DNA of 64,000 bases from Oidiodendron maius Zn (taxonomy: Eukaryota; Ascomycota; Leotiomycetes; Myxotrichaceae), in the NCBI GenBank assembly GCA_000827325.1, contig KN832882.1, positions 1,190,689-1,254,688 on the forward strand. The letters are read 5' to 3'. The notes beneath the pieces were generated by a model. It was not told the DNA's origin and did no database searches. It worked only from the letters and a program-made list of their open reading frames with translations. The position numbers and the translations under genes are program-made. Shown here one piece after another: positions 43,763 to 53,129 of the stretch (its first letter is position 1; the number at the start of each line of letters is the position of its first letter).

Positions 43763-45343
43763 ATGTCGGACTTCGGCGCCTACCCGCCTAATATGGCACC
43801 CCAGAACGCGCTGATTGTGCGGCAAGCCGAAGGTCCCGATCATGCTGTCGTCCCTTACACAGCAGAGGATCTATCGCGGCCGGCCCATGGCCCCGCGAAT
43901 CCATTCAAGGACGAGAAGATGTCAATGAAGCGCAAGACGGTGCCGACAGGCTATGCCGAAGAGATGTTCCTCAGCGAATACACGTTCCGGACGCAGCACC
44001 GGGCGGTGGAGCGCGGCGTGGAGAAGAAGTATCAGGGAGGTGCAGCGGCCAAGGAGGAGGCTGCGCGGATACGGGCGAAGAGGCAGAAGAAAGGAGATGC
44101 AACGGTTGTGGATGGTGAGGGGGCGTATGTAGGCCCGTGGGCCAAGTATAAGAGTGAAGAGTATGAGGAAGTTGGGGAAGATGAGGAGTTGATTAGTGGG
44201 GAGGAGTATGAGGAGGTTGAAGAAGATGAGGAAGTGATTGAGAGTGGTGCGGTGGTACCAGCTTTGCCAGAATCGGTGGCGAAGAGGAAAGAGGCGGAGG
44301 AGATGGGCGAGGAGACGTCGGTTTTTGAGGGGAGCGAGCAGTACGATTATCAGGGCCGGACGTACATGCATGTCCCGCAGGATCTGGATATTGACCTGAG
44401 GAAGGAGGTCGGCAGCACGAAGAATTATGTGCCGAAGAAGCTGGTGCATACGTGGAAGGGCCACACGAAGCCTGTTATTGGAGTGAGGTTCTTCCCCGGG
44501 TCGGGACACCTCATGCTCTCTGGCAGTGCAGATACGACGGTCAAGATATGGGATGTGTACCATCAAAAGGAGTTATTGCGAACATACTCGGGCCATAATA
44601 AGGCGCTCTCGGATATCACGTTTAGCCCGTCTGGGAAGCAGTTCCTATCTGCGAGTTATGATCGGATGATCAAGCTGTGGGATACGGAGACCGGGAAGTG
44701 CGTCAACCGATTCACGACGGGCAAGACGCCGCATGTTATCCGATTCAATCCGTCTGCTGAGCACTCGAACGAGTTCCTGGCTGGCATGTCGGATAAGAAG
44801 ATTATCCAGTTCGACTTACGCACGCGGGAGATTGTGCAGGAGTACGACCACCACCTGGCGGCGATCAACACCATCACGTTCGTCGACGAGAACCGGCGCT
44901 TCATGACTACCTCTGATGATAAGTCACTACGGGCCTGGGATTACAATATCCCCGTACCCATCAAGTATATTGCGGAGCCGCATATGTACCCCATGACGCG
45001 CGCTTCGGCGCATCCCTCAGGGAAATACGTCGCATATCAGTCCAGCGACAACAATATTTTCGTGTACGGCGCGACGGACAAGTTTCGGCAGAACCGGAAG
45101 AAGGCATTCAAGGGCCACAACAACGCTGGGTATGCGATTGATGTGGCGTGCTCGCCGGACGGGCAGTTTGTGGCGAGCGGGGACAGTGGCGGGTATGTGT
45201 GCTTCTGGGACTGGAAGACGTGCAAGATGTGGCATAAGATGCAGGCAAGTGACGGGGCAGTGACCTGCGTGGAGTGGCACCCACAAGAGAGCTCGAAGGT
45301 GGCGACAGCGGGGCTGGATGGGGCGGTGAAGTATTGGGATTAG
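43763..45343 (+). CDS. prp17: Prp17/Cdc40, WD40 pre-mRNA splicing factor
   Basis: A single exon of 526 residues, which is unusual in a window where most genes are split. The protein acts in the second step of splicing. The N-terminal part, from PRP17-typical PANPFKDEKMSMKRKTVPTG and EEMFLSEYTFRTQHRAVERG to PWAKYKSEEYEEVGEDEEL, is acidic and disordered. The IDLRKEVGSTKNYVPKKLVH stretch leads into seven WD40 repeats: WKGHTKPVIGVRFFPGSGHL, YSGHNKALSDITFSPSGKQF and so on to the last VAWHPQE-like ECVEWHPQES and AGLDGAVKYWD. Length and order fit the family. Confidence 0.94.
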   Translation: MSDFGAYPPNMAPQNALIVRQAEGPDHAVVPYTAEDLSRPAHGPANPFKDEKMSMKRKTVPTGYAEEMFLSEYTFRTQHRAVERGVEKKYQGGAAAKEEAARIRAKRQKKGDATVVDGEGAYVGPWAKYKSEEYEEVGEDEELISGEEYEEVEEDEEVIESGAVVPALPESVAKRKEAEEMGEETSVFEGSEQYDYQGRTYMHVPQDLDIDLRKEVGSTKNYVPKKLVHTWKGHTKPVIGVRFFPGSGHLMLSGSADTTVKIWDVYHQKELLRTYSGHNKALSDITFSPSGKQFLSASYDRMIKLWDTETGKCVNRFTTGKTPHVIRFNPSAEHSNEFLAGMSDKKIIQFDLRTREIVQEYDHHLAAINTITFVDENRRFMTTSDDKSLRAWDYNIPVPIKYIAEPHMYPMTRASAHPSGKYVAYQSSDNNIFVYGATDKFRQNRKKAFKGHNNAGYAIDVACSPDGQFVASGDSGGYVCFWDWKTCKMWHKMQASDGAVTCVEWHPQESSKVATAGLDGAVKYWD

Positions 45344-45437
45344 GGGTCAGAGTGTGGGGGATTGACATTTCATAAGGGATGGAGTTGGGAGTTGGGAGTC
45401 GTAGATGCGAAGGGCATCATACAACCCCTTCTTTGAT

Positions 45438-45464
45438 TGTTCTACCTGTTAAACAGGTAGAACA
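45438..45464. repeat. Near-perfect 27-bp inverted repeat downstream of prp17
   Basis: Arms of 13 bp (tgttctacctgtt and its complement) flank a single A. It sits 95 bp after the prp17 stop, so it would form a strong hairpin in the 3' untranslated RNA or a cruciform in DNA. Confidence 0.8.
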
Positions 45465-46480
45465 TGCGATGCATCGAGCGGTAGAATAGACTAATTAACA
45501 CAAAACTGTCTGTATAACACAGTGCTCTAAAATCACAGGTCGCAGCTTTCGGATATTCAAAATGTGCAATGCTCCGCCTCGAATTGGAAGGTTGGAAGTG
45601 GAGACGTTAATCCTCAGCCTTAGAGCTCCAGATGCCAGGGTTCTCCTATCACGAAAATAACAAAACACGTGACCATCCTATTCCGCGATATCCAATCTTT
45701 TTTCTCCGTTTGTCACTTCTGACATTGGACTCGTAATGTCTTGCGTTGCAACACCATCCCGCTGCCGCCCTCTACATTGCATGCGCAACACTGTCGACCT
45801 GTGGCGAGGTGGTGTGTCGTGGAACGGGCGCCCGAGAACCCGCGCATCTGTGTCATTCGCGCTCCTTTATACTCTGGCGCACCGACTTGTATCACCCTCT
45901 TGCCGCACACCCAAGGTGAAACCCGGAAGAGGGCTAGACCACCCTGGCACAGCGGCTGCTGTAGTGAGAAGCACCACCGTGTCCTTGCTTCTTGGGCGGC
46001 AGTTGTGACGATTGGGGGTATGTGCTCAAGCGAGCACAGCCCCCGTAGGATCCGGATGGCCCCGAGATAGAAGTGGAACCAAGTTTTTATTTACGAGAGG
46101 ATACTTATGGAATGAGAGAATATATGTCAGATTTAAATGCCCAATTATGATATAGATAATACAAGACTGTCAGAGCATACAAAGATATATCGCAGTTGTG
46201 GCGCTTGTATAAAGTTGCCGCGTCATAATGTACATCATCGTGGTTTAGGTAAGCAGGACCCTACTTTACACCAGTTTACGCGGAAAAACCCTGACAGGAA
46301 ACAGGAGAAGGAGGAGACGAGACAGAGACGAAGAAGGATTTCCACCCTGACATCACTCGTTTATTTATCTGGCGCCAAGACCCTGCGTTTGGCTCTTGGC
46401 ATTTCTTCTTCTTCTTCTACCATCTTAACTTTACTCTACTGCATATTCAACCCTCCTCATCTGTAACTAGGGATTTGGAT

Positions 46481-46570
46481 ATCCTCACTCTACTCACTCT
46501 TCCTCCTTTCTTTCTTCTTTCTTACTTTCTTTCCTCTTTCTTGCTTTCCTTCCTCTTCTCTTTCTCCCTG
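46481..46570 (+). promoter_or_regulatory. Long CT tract before the protease start
   Basis: About 90 bp of almost pure pyrimidine on the plus strand (ctttctttcttctttc repeats) end 42 bp before the ATG at 46613. Such tracts are common at strong fungal core promoters and in 5' leaders. Confidence 0.6.
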
Positions 46571-46612
46571 GCTGCTCCCTAAGACCGAACACAACACTCC
46601 ATTCCTCTCACC

Positions 46613-48283
46613 ATGGCTCCCCTCGCCGCCCTTCTTCTCCTCTCCTCCTCCCTCCTCTCGACGGCTGCGGCTACTGACGGCACGCTGCTCTGGAATATCA
46701 ACAAGAACACTGCCAATGAAGCTGCACAACTCAAGAACCGCGGCCTCGGTCTCAGACGGCGATCCGGGGGAACACTCTCTGTCAGCCTGGGCAATGCAGA
46801 GCAGGCTGGCCTGTACTTTGCTAACATCTCAATTGGCACGCCCCCCCAGGATTTAAGTGTACAGATCGACACTGGCAGCTCCGATGTCTGGGTGCCCAGC
46901 GTGCAGGCTGCGATGTGCAATGACGCTTCGCTTGGCGGATGCGCGGGTGGTGCTTGTGAGTTTATGAGATCTCTCTGTTATCACATGGTAGATGAATGCT
47001 AATATAAAATACTCCAGTCAACCAATCGCAATCCTCGTCCTTTGTTGTCGTCGAGCAGAACCAGTTCAATATCTCCTACGTCGACGGGACCGGTTCCTCC
47101 GGCGACTACTTCGAAGATACCTTCACTATTGGAGGTGGCAGCATTAAGAACTTTGAGATGGGCCTGGCCCTAGATACATCTATTGGCGTGGGCATCATGG
47201 GAATTGGATATAATATCTCCGAGGCGAATGTTGACACGGGCAATGGCACGATATACCCGAATCTACCATTCGCAATGGCCGACGCTGGGCTAATCAATGC
47301 TAATGCGTACAGTCTGTGGTTAAACGATCTCGGTATGTACAATTCGAAAGTCGATAGAGACAATGCTAATCGGTGCAGATGCAACAACTGGCTCCATCCT
47401 CTTCGGCGGCATCGACACAAAGAAGTATACAGGCGACCTCATCGCCGTCGAAGTCTACGCCACCGAAGGCCGCCAAGTAACATCCTTTACTGTAGCATTC
47501 ACCTCCCTATCTGCAACCTCCTCGTCTGGCTCTGACCAGCTCACGCCATCCGGCTATGCTCAAGCCGCGGTCCTCGATTCCGGCACCACCATCACCCTCC
47601 TCCCTAACGATGTCATCGATGCCGTCTTCGCCGAGCTGGGCGCCTCCGTGTCTGAAAAGCTCGGCGTAACCGTCGTGCCCTGCAGTCTTGCAAACAACCC
47701 CGGCACTTTGAACTATGGCTTCGGCGGCTCCGGAGGCCCGACCATTAAAGTTGCCATGTCCCAACTCGTCACCCCCCTCGGCTTCTCATCAGGCGAGGAT
47801 TCGACCAATTCCAAGGGCGAAACATTGTGCGAACTCGGTATCCAAGCCGCAGGCACCCTCCCCGTGCTCTTTGGCGACACCTTCTTACGCAGCGCATACG
47901 TCGTCTACGATCTCGATAACAACCAAATCGCTCTAGCCCAAACAGATTTTAACTCCACCGACTCCAACATCGTCCCCTTCGCCTCCATGGGCGCCCCCAT
48001 CCCCTCCGCCACGCTTGCGAGTAACGAGCTTGCAGTGACAGCCACTGGCACTGGTATCCCGCGCATTACAGCTGCTACAGGCACGGACGTAGGCACTGTG
48101 ACATATAACCCCACGGCGGGGTACAGTGCTGCAAGCGGCTTCCAGAGCACGCAGACTGCAACTAGCGGGAAGAAGAGTGCCGCCCCACCAGTCCCGGAGC
48201 CATTCGGAGGCGTGGCGACGTTGGTAATGGGATTGATGAGCGTGGGTGTGCTGCTTGGTATGGGAGGGTTTGCGTGGCTGTAA
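46613..48283 (+). CDS. GPI-type aspartic protease (yapsin/OpsB-like)
   Basis: Three exons, 46613-46955, 47018-47332 and 47379-48283, with introns of 62 and 46 bp, give 520 residues. A signal peptide ([20 protein letters not shown]) and a propeptide ending in [11 protein letters not shown], a dibasic site, precede the catalytic domain. The two aspartates are in [13 protein letters not shown] (Asp86) and [13 protein letters not shown] (Asp286). [20 protein letters not shown] is the conserved C-lobe end. A Ser/Thr-rich spacer then leads to a hydrophobic tail ([20 protein letters not shown]) that fits a GPI signal. The protease is probably anchored at the plasma membrane or wall. Confidence 0.92.
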
Positions 48284-48924
48284 TAAATTACCGGTACCTT
48301 ACCTACATTGTTGAGCGAGGTACGATGCGGGATGGCATAGAACCCGAAAAGAAACGAAAAGAAAATATATAATAAGTTTACGATAGGTATAAGGATATTA
48401 CCTCTACGGATGGAGAGAGGGTTATAGAGCCTTGACTACCCGAAAGGAAAGCCAAGCAGAAATGAGCACGCATCGAATAGGATGTCTTGAGAATTGGTAG
48501 CATGAGGCGTTGGATCTGGTGGATTTCGGCGTCTGGGATATGTGTTGATAGAGTAGAGGATGAGATCTAGGGAATACATTTCCATGTATAAAAGATCGGC
48601 AGATCTCTGAATAAATTTCTTTGTGAGATATAGAGAGAGTGCTTTGGCTGAGGTGTTTATTCTCCGTTGTACTGAATCCATGGTATATAGATCGGTATGG
48701 TAAAGGCTACTAAACAGAGATGGTACTGTGAAGTTGCGAAGTTCCGTTTCCAGTCATACTACTCAAAGCAGCGGGGTTGTCATTAAGTTTTAAGATAATG
48801 TCATACTTTGGAGCTTAACTATGATATCATAACAGTTTCATGCTATTGCTCATGCTCATGATCATCACACTTTTAATACGTCCTTTAGCGCTGCCTTTTC
48901 TTCTAATATTAATACATTCCACTC
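48284..48924. other. Convergent intergenic region
   Basis: It holds the 3' flanks of the protease (plus) and of the ZZ/EF-hand gene (minus). No coding signal. Confidence 0.4.
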
Positions 48925-51900
48925 CTAAGGTAAGCAAAACTCCACCCAGCTGCCCAAATAATCCATCTGGTTTCCTCGTCCATCCTCAATCTGTCTGTGC
49001 ACGACGTCCACGAATTCCGCGACGTTCAAGCGCGCCCACCCTCCGCGAACCCGCATCTGTGCTTCAGCGCGGTCGAGTGACCACAGGCGGTAGAGGTGCG
49101 AGGCGGGAAGGGGCGGAGAGGATGAGGCGGGTTGAGGGTTTGGTTTGTTGTGAGGGTGAAGATTTGAGGGTTGCGATGGGTTGGGGATCGAGGGGGATGA
49201 GGAAGGTGAGGGGATGGTGGAGAGCGGGGTGAAGCCTATGCTAGGTTGGAATGGGGCGGAAGGAGTGCTTTGTGCTGGAGGAAGGAGGTCTGGGAAGGGA
49301 GTAATTGTGGGGTCGAGGCGGATTGGTGATGGTTGATGGTGAAGAGAGAGATCGCCTGGGGAATTTGGCCGGAATTGAGGAAGCGTCGGATCCCTCCATT
49401 CTTCTTCCTCTTGTGTATTCTCATTCCCTGGGGATTGGGAGCCGGGATGGGAGTCCGAGTGCTGCACTCTGCGAGGGGATATTAATGATAGCAAGTCAGT
49501 CGATGAATCAAGTCGCTGCGTGGACGAATCCTGTGGCGGCGAACTGAGCAGCGTGTTCAGCGTGTTGGTGATATCCTGCTCGATAGATAACTGACCCGGC
49601 GAAGGAAGCCCTTGTGACTCGGTGCTATCGCCTCCTTCCCCATCATCAACCCCAAACCCTGAGGCTGCCAGCAACTCCTCCAATGGTCTCTCACGCAGCT
49701 GCTCGACCTCGACGAGCTCTGGCAGTCTGCCCCACGTAGCGGTATTCCCCCCACCCTCCGTGAACTGCCTGTCCTCTTCCTTCCTCGCCTCGTCATCTGC
49801 CTCCTTCTCCGTCGCCCACTTCTCGAATTCAGGGGTCGCGTATAGGTGCTTGTACTTCTCCCTATCCGCTTTTGTGGCAGCAGCAAGAACAGCAAAATCC
49901 TCTTTCTCTTTGAAGAATGGATCCAAGAGCTCATTAAATGCCTGCTGCGTCACCTGGTACAATATCTCTTTCCCAGCATCCCTCTCAGCATCGGGAATCT
50001 CTATCCCGCCCCAACGTTCAGGGACACTCCTTGACGACGTGGATGGATTGGACCTTGTATCGAAATCGTCCACTTCCTCTGCAAAACGCACTTTAGACGA
50101 TGACCTCGAGTGTGCCCTAGGTCGAGGTGGGGTCTTGGAACTCTCTCCTCTGCTTCCAGCCAGCACGTCGTCTTCCTCCTTCCAATCCGCAGGAGGCATA
50201 GCGCCCTCTTCTTCATCTGTGTAGAACTGCCTCTTCCTCCACCTCTCGTAGATCTCCCTATTCGCTCGCTCTCGCTGGACCGCATGCTCGATCACCGCAG
50301 GACGACTCGATCGCGCCAGGCTTGAGATGGTAGATCCTGGCCCGTCAACAGCCTCCGCATCCTCTTCTGTGACATTGATGAATCGCGGGGGCCAGTTCTC
50401 GTCATTCTCCATACTATCATCAGAGTCGCTCGATGTGTCACCATGGTCGTGGTCTGGCTGGGCCTCTCCTGAATTCGGATGCCCATTATGCTCCCCTGAC
50501 GCATTTCCCGCGTTATCACTCCGGTTAAGGTTTCTGAGCACCGCTGGGAGCTGTTCTACAGACACTGGAGGATTCAATATAGCATCCCAATATCCCCTCC
50601 TCTCGCGGGGTCTGCTCGAGGTCCGACTTTGGAAGTTCCTGAAGACATCCTCTCGGTTTCCAGTGTCGTCTGAGCTCTCGTTGATCACATCCTTCCCGTC
50701 AGTTATTTCCATGTCTCCGTTCGGCATGAGGGTCTTACCCTCACCCGTCCGTGGGTCTGGAGCCGCAGGGAATCGTCCATCGTTGCCGAAAGCACTGCTA
50801 AGAGGCTGTCTGCTCGTGATCAGGCGGTGCGCGTCTACACTGCTCATCTGCTGTTCGTCCATGCTCTCCATCAGGTCTCGGTGCATCTGTCGGTATAATA
50901 CATAGTACGAGCGGAACATCCGCAGAAAGTCCTTCCGCTCAACATACCCATCTCCATCAATATCATAGACCTCGAAGATCTTGGCCCATTTGTCTTTCTT
51001 TTTTCGGTGTGCCAATCCATGCAGGAATTCTGGGAAGCTGATTAGGTCGTCTCTGTTTGTGTCGTAGAATGCAAACATCCTGTCGAAGATGAGGCTCGGA
51101 GCGGAGTGCTTATAACTTCCAGAGGGAACCAGACACCGCTCGAATGTCTTCCTATCCATAGCCAGATTGATGCCATCTGGGTCCTCCCTCCATTCCGTAT
51201 TCGCCATGTATGTCCATTGCTCCCAGTAAGCATCTAGCTCCGGCCTCTCAAATCCCGTCTCCCTATTAAGCTTCACGATCAACGATTTCTGTAGTGGTCT
51301 AAATGTTGAGTCTGGGTCTCCCGTGTACCAAACCGGCTGCATATGCCTCGGCCCAGATGATGGCGCTGGCACCTTTATTTTATAGAAAATGTGTGTCTTA
51401 TAGTGCAGGCCCTGCGACTCGCACCCTTCGCACAGGTCATAGTCGGCGCAATTTGCACAGCGGTACCGGATGCCTCTGATGGGTACCACGCCGCACGAAT
51501 TGCACTCACATCCCCTGTGCACGTATGCATTGCGCCGAGTCGCCTCCTCAGAGACGCGGAAGAGGAGCTGCACGATATTCTGCCCAGTGCGCTGCTGCTG
51601 CGGGAGACTGTCCCAGTTATAGTCTTCTTGGAAGGCTTGATCATCCACAACCGTCTCTCCATCTGCTAGTGGTCGTGCGACTATCTCTGCATCTTCATCG
51701 GGGACCGGTGTATCCTCTACGAAGAGCGATGGCTCATCATCATGGGTATTTCGTCGTGACCGGCGGTGGACCGCGTTGCTCCGGTGCAAGCCAGTGACTG
51801 GAGCTGCTGATTCCGCCGGGTCTGGAATGCCGCTCTGTAGATAGTAGATGCCACAGGCGGCTGCAACGACGGTGAGGATGATGATGGGGGCTCTAGCCCG

Positions 51901-51936
51901 CACAAGGGAGCTCGAGGCTGCGGATGAGGCTGACAT
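48925..51936 (-). CDS. Membrane protein with ZZ zinc finger and paired EF-hands
   Basis: A single minus-strand exon of 1003 residues. A membrane anchor lies at about residues 16-33 (PIIILTVVAAACGIYYL). A ZZ zinc finger follows at about 140-190 (CECNSCGVVPIRGIRYRCAN, then CADYDLCEGC and HIFYKIKV), with the expected Cys pairs and His. Two EF-hands follow (FAFYDTNRDDLISFPEFLHG and IFEVYDIDGDGYVERKDFL), with calcium-type loops. The second half is Ser/Pro/Asp-rich and probably disordered, with short ordered patches (QQAFNELLDPFFKEKEDFAV, LWSLDRAEAQMRVRGGWARL). This combination recurs in uncharacterised fungal proteins and suggests calcium-dependent scaffolding at a membrane. Function not known. 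Confidence 0.85.
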   Translation of the reverse strand: MSASSAASSSLVRARAPIIILTVVAAACGIYYLQSGIPDPAESAAPVTGLHRSNAVHRRSRRNTHDDEPSLFVEDTPVPDEDAEIVARPLADGETVVDDQAFQEDYNWDSLPQQQRTGQNIVQLLFRVSEEATRRNAYVHRGCECNSCGVVPIRGIRYRCANCADYDLCEGCESQGLHYKTHIFYKIKVPAPSSGPRHMQPVWYTGDPDSTFRPLQKSLIVKLNRETGFERPELDAYWEQWTYMANTEWREDPDGINLAMDRKTFERCLVPSGSYKHSAPSLIFDRMFAFYDTNRDDLISFPEFLHGLAHRKKKDKWAKIFEVYDIDGDGYVERKDFLRMFRSYYVLYRQMHRDLMESMDEQQMSSVDAHRLITSRQPLSSAFGNDGRFPAAPDPRTGEGKTLMPNGDMEITDGKDVINESSDDTGNREDVFRNFQSRTSSRPRERRGYWDAILNPPVSVEQLPAVLRNLNRSDNAGNASGEHNGHPNSGEAQPDHDHGDTSSDSDDSMENDENWPPRFINVTEEDAEAVDGPGSTISSLARSSRPAVIEHAVQRERANREIYERWRKRQFYTDEEEGAMPPADWKEEDDVLAGSRGESSKTPPRPRAHSRSSSKVRFAEEVDDFDTRSNPSTSSRSVPERWGGIEIPDAERDAGKEILYQVTQQAFNELLDPFFKEKEDFAVLAAATKADREKYKHLYATPEFEKWATEKEADDEARKEEDRQFTEGGGNTATWGRLPELVEVEQLRERPLEELLAASGFGVDDGEGGDSTESQGLPSPGQLSIEQDITNTLNTLLSSPPQDSSTQRLDSSTDLLSLISPRRVQHSDSHPGSQSPGNENTQEEEEWRDPTLPQFRPNSPGDLSLHHQPSPIRLDPTITPFPDLLPPAQSTPSAPFQPSIGFTPLSTIPSPSSSPSIPNPSQPSNLHPHNKPNPQPASSSPPLPASHLYRLWSLDRAEAQMRVRGGWARLNVAEFVDVVHRQIEDGRGNQMDYLGSWVEFCLP

Positions 51937-53129
51937 GAGGAGCTGCTGTCGTGTGCTCAGTCAGGAGTGGGGAATTTTGGAGATGCGCATGTGGTTGGGA
52001 TACTCATCGCCGAATCTTCGTATGTGTATTAAATGGACAAGTTGTGGTCGATGTAGCTGTTCACGTCATGGTTGACGAAAAAGCTTATGAGGTTGAAGCA
52101 GTGGCGAGAGAACAGCTTTCTCGCCAACGAACTTCAGCCTTCTCTAGGCCCGGGTATATTATCCAGAGCCTCACTGCACAGACGCATTCTGCACTCCCTT
52201 ACTGGCAGATTCCCTACTGTGGCTTGCGATGCTCTCTCTCCATAGAGTTGCGCAAACAATTCACGGAGGCCTATTACTTACTATACTAAGCCGAGCAAGT
52301 GCTGAGGTACGTCTATCAAAAGACTATAGCCTAGCTGCCCATCTCCCACCACTCTCGGGATAAAGACAAGAGCGACGACCGAGATGCAGTCTTGACTGCA
52401 TGTCAAGATAGCCTAGAGCTCTCGCATGCATGGCGGGTATCCAATAATACGCAGTTGTCTCTTACGATACCCATTGAATTTTTTGTTATCGCCATGCTAC
52501 ACTGTATCACACGCTCCGTTCCAGCCGATATCATTGTGTTATCTAGTCGTTTAACTCTCGTAGAATATCGGCCTGCACGGGTAAAATTCTCACAACTCCC
52601 AAAGTCTCTCATAAGATCCCGATTACCGGGGCCTTGAGGGGTTCCTAGGAACTGGTTGCGGGCTGTGTCCACCTGCCTCTGGGCGTTAGACCCTACAATC
52701 CAATTTTGCGGGGTATGGCTTTATCCGCACAGCTTCATTCCAAGCTTCTTACACAAGGAAGCTATGCTGCTCAGGACAAAGATGGGATCTTGGCGATCCA
52801 GGCCCACTTTCAGCGACGTAACGTTGCGGAAAGCGTGGTCCCTGGGGTTTTGGAGTCTTGAGCAACGGATTTCAGTCCTGTCGTTTGTCAATGGCTTCCA
52901 TCTGTCTCGGTATCTGTCTACGGCCTCTCAGGTGCCACGCCCGAGCATGACGGAGATGTATCATGCTCCATATGCATGGTCGGGTTGATGCTAAGAATGG
53001 CCCGATAAACCCGGAAGTGCGATATCCTTAAATTAGGGACGTCTTTTTCGAAGGGACAGACAATATATACATCTTATTACATCTTCAACTCGAGATATGA
53101 CAAGCCTGTTGTCGGAATCTTAACACATC
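51937..53129. other. Intergenic region, 1.2 kb
   Basis: It lies between two divergent genes. Short frames (51951-52289, 52392-52637, 52656-52988) show no family. The GH35 promoter would lie at its right end. Confidence 0.4.

Larger units (their letters stand above)
45344..46612. other. Intergenic region, 1.3 kb, partly promoter of the protease gene
   Basis: Overlapping plus-strand frames at 45736-46070 have Cys/Arg/Pro-rich translations that match no family. The 3' 130 bp form a long pyrimidine tract given separately. Confidence 0.4.

Noticed and set aside
43922-44566. 214-codon minus-strand frame opposite prp17
   Set aside because: Shadow of the GC-biased plus-strand codons; the Leu/Arg-rich translation has no family, while prp17 is unambiguous.
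45736-46070. Overlapping plus-strand frames between prp17 and the protease gene
   Set aside because: Cys/Arg/Pro-rich translation with no start context or family; I could not support a gene.
49622-50905. Plus-strand frames of about 200 codons opposite the ZZ/EF-hand gene
   Set aside because: Low-complexity Ser/Pro antisense shadows.
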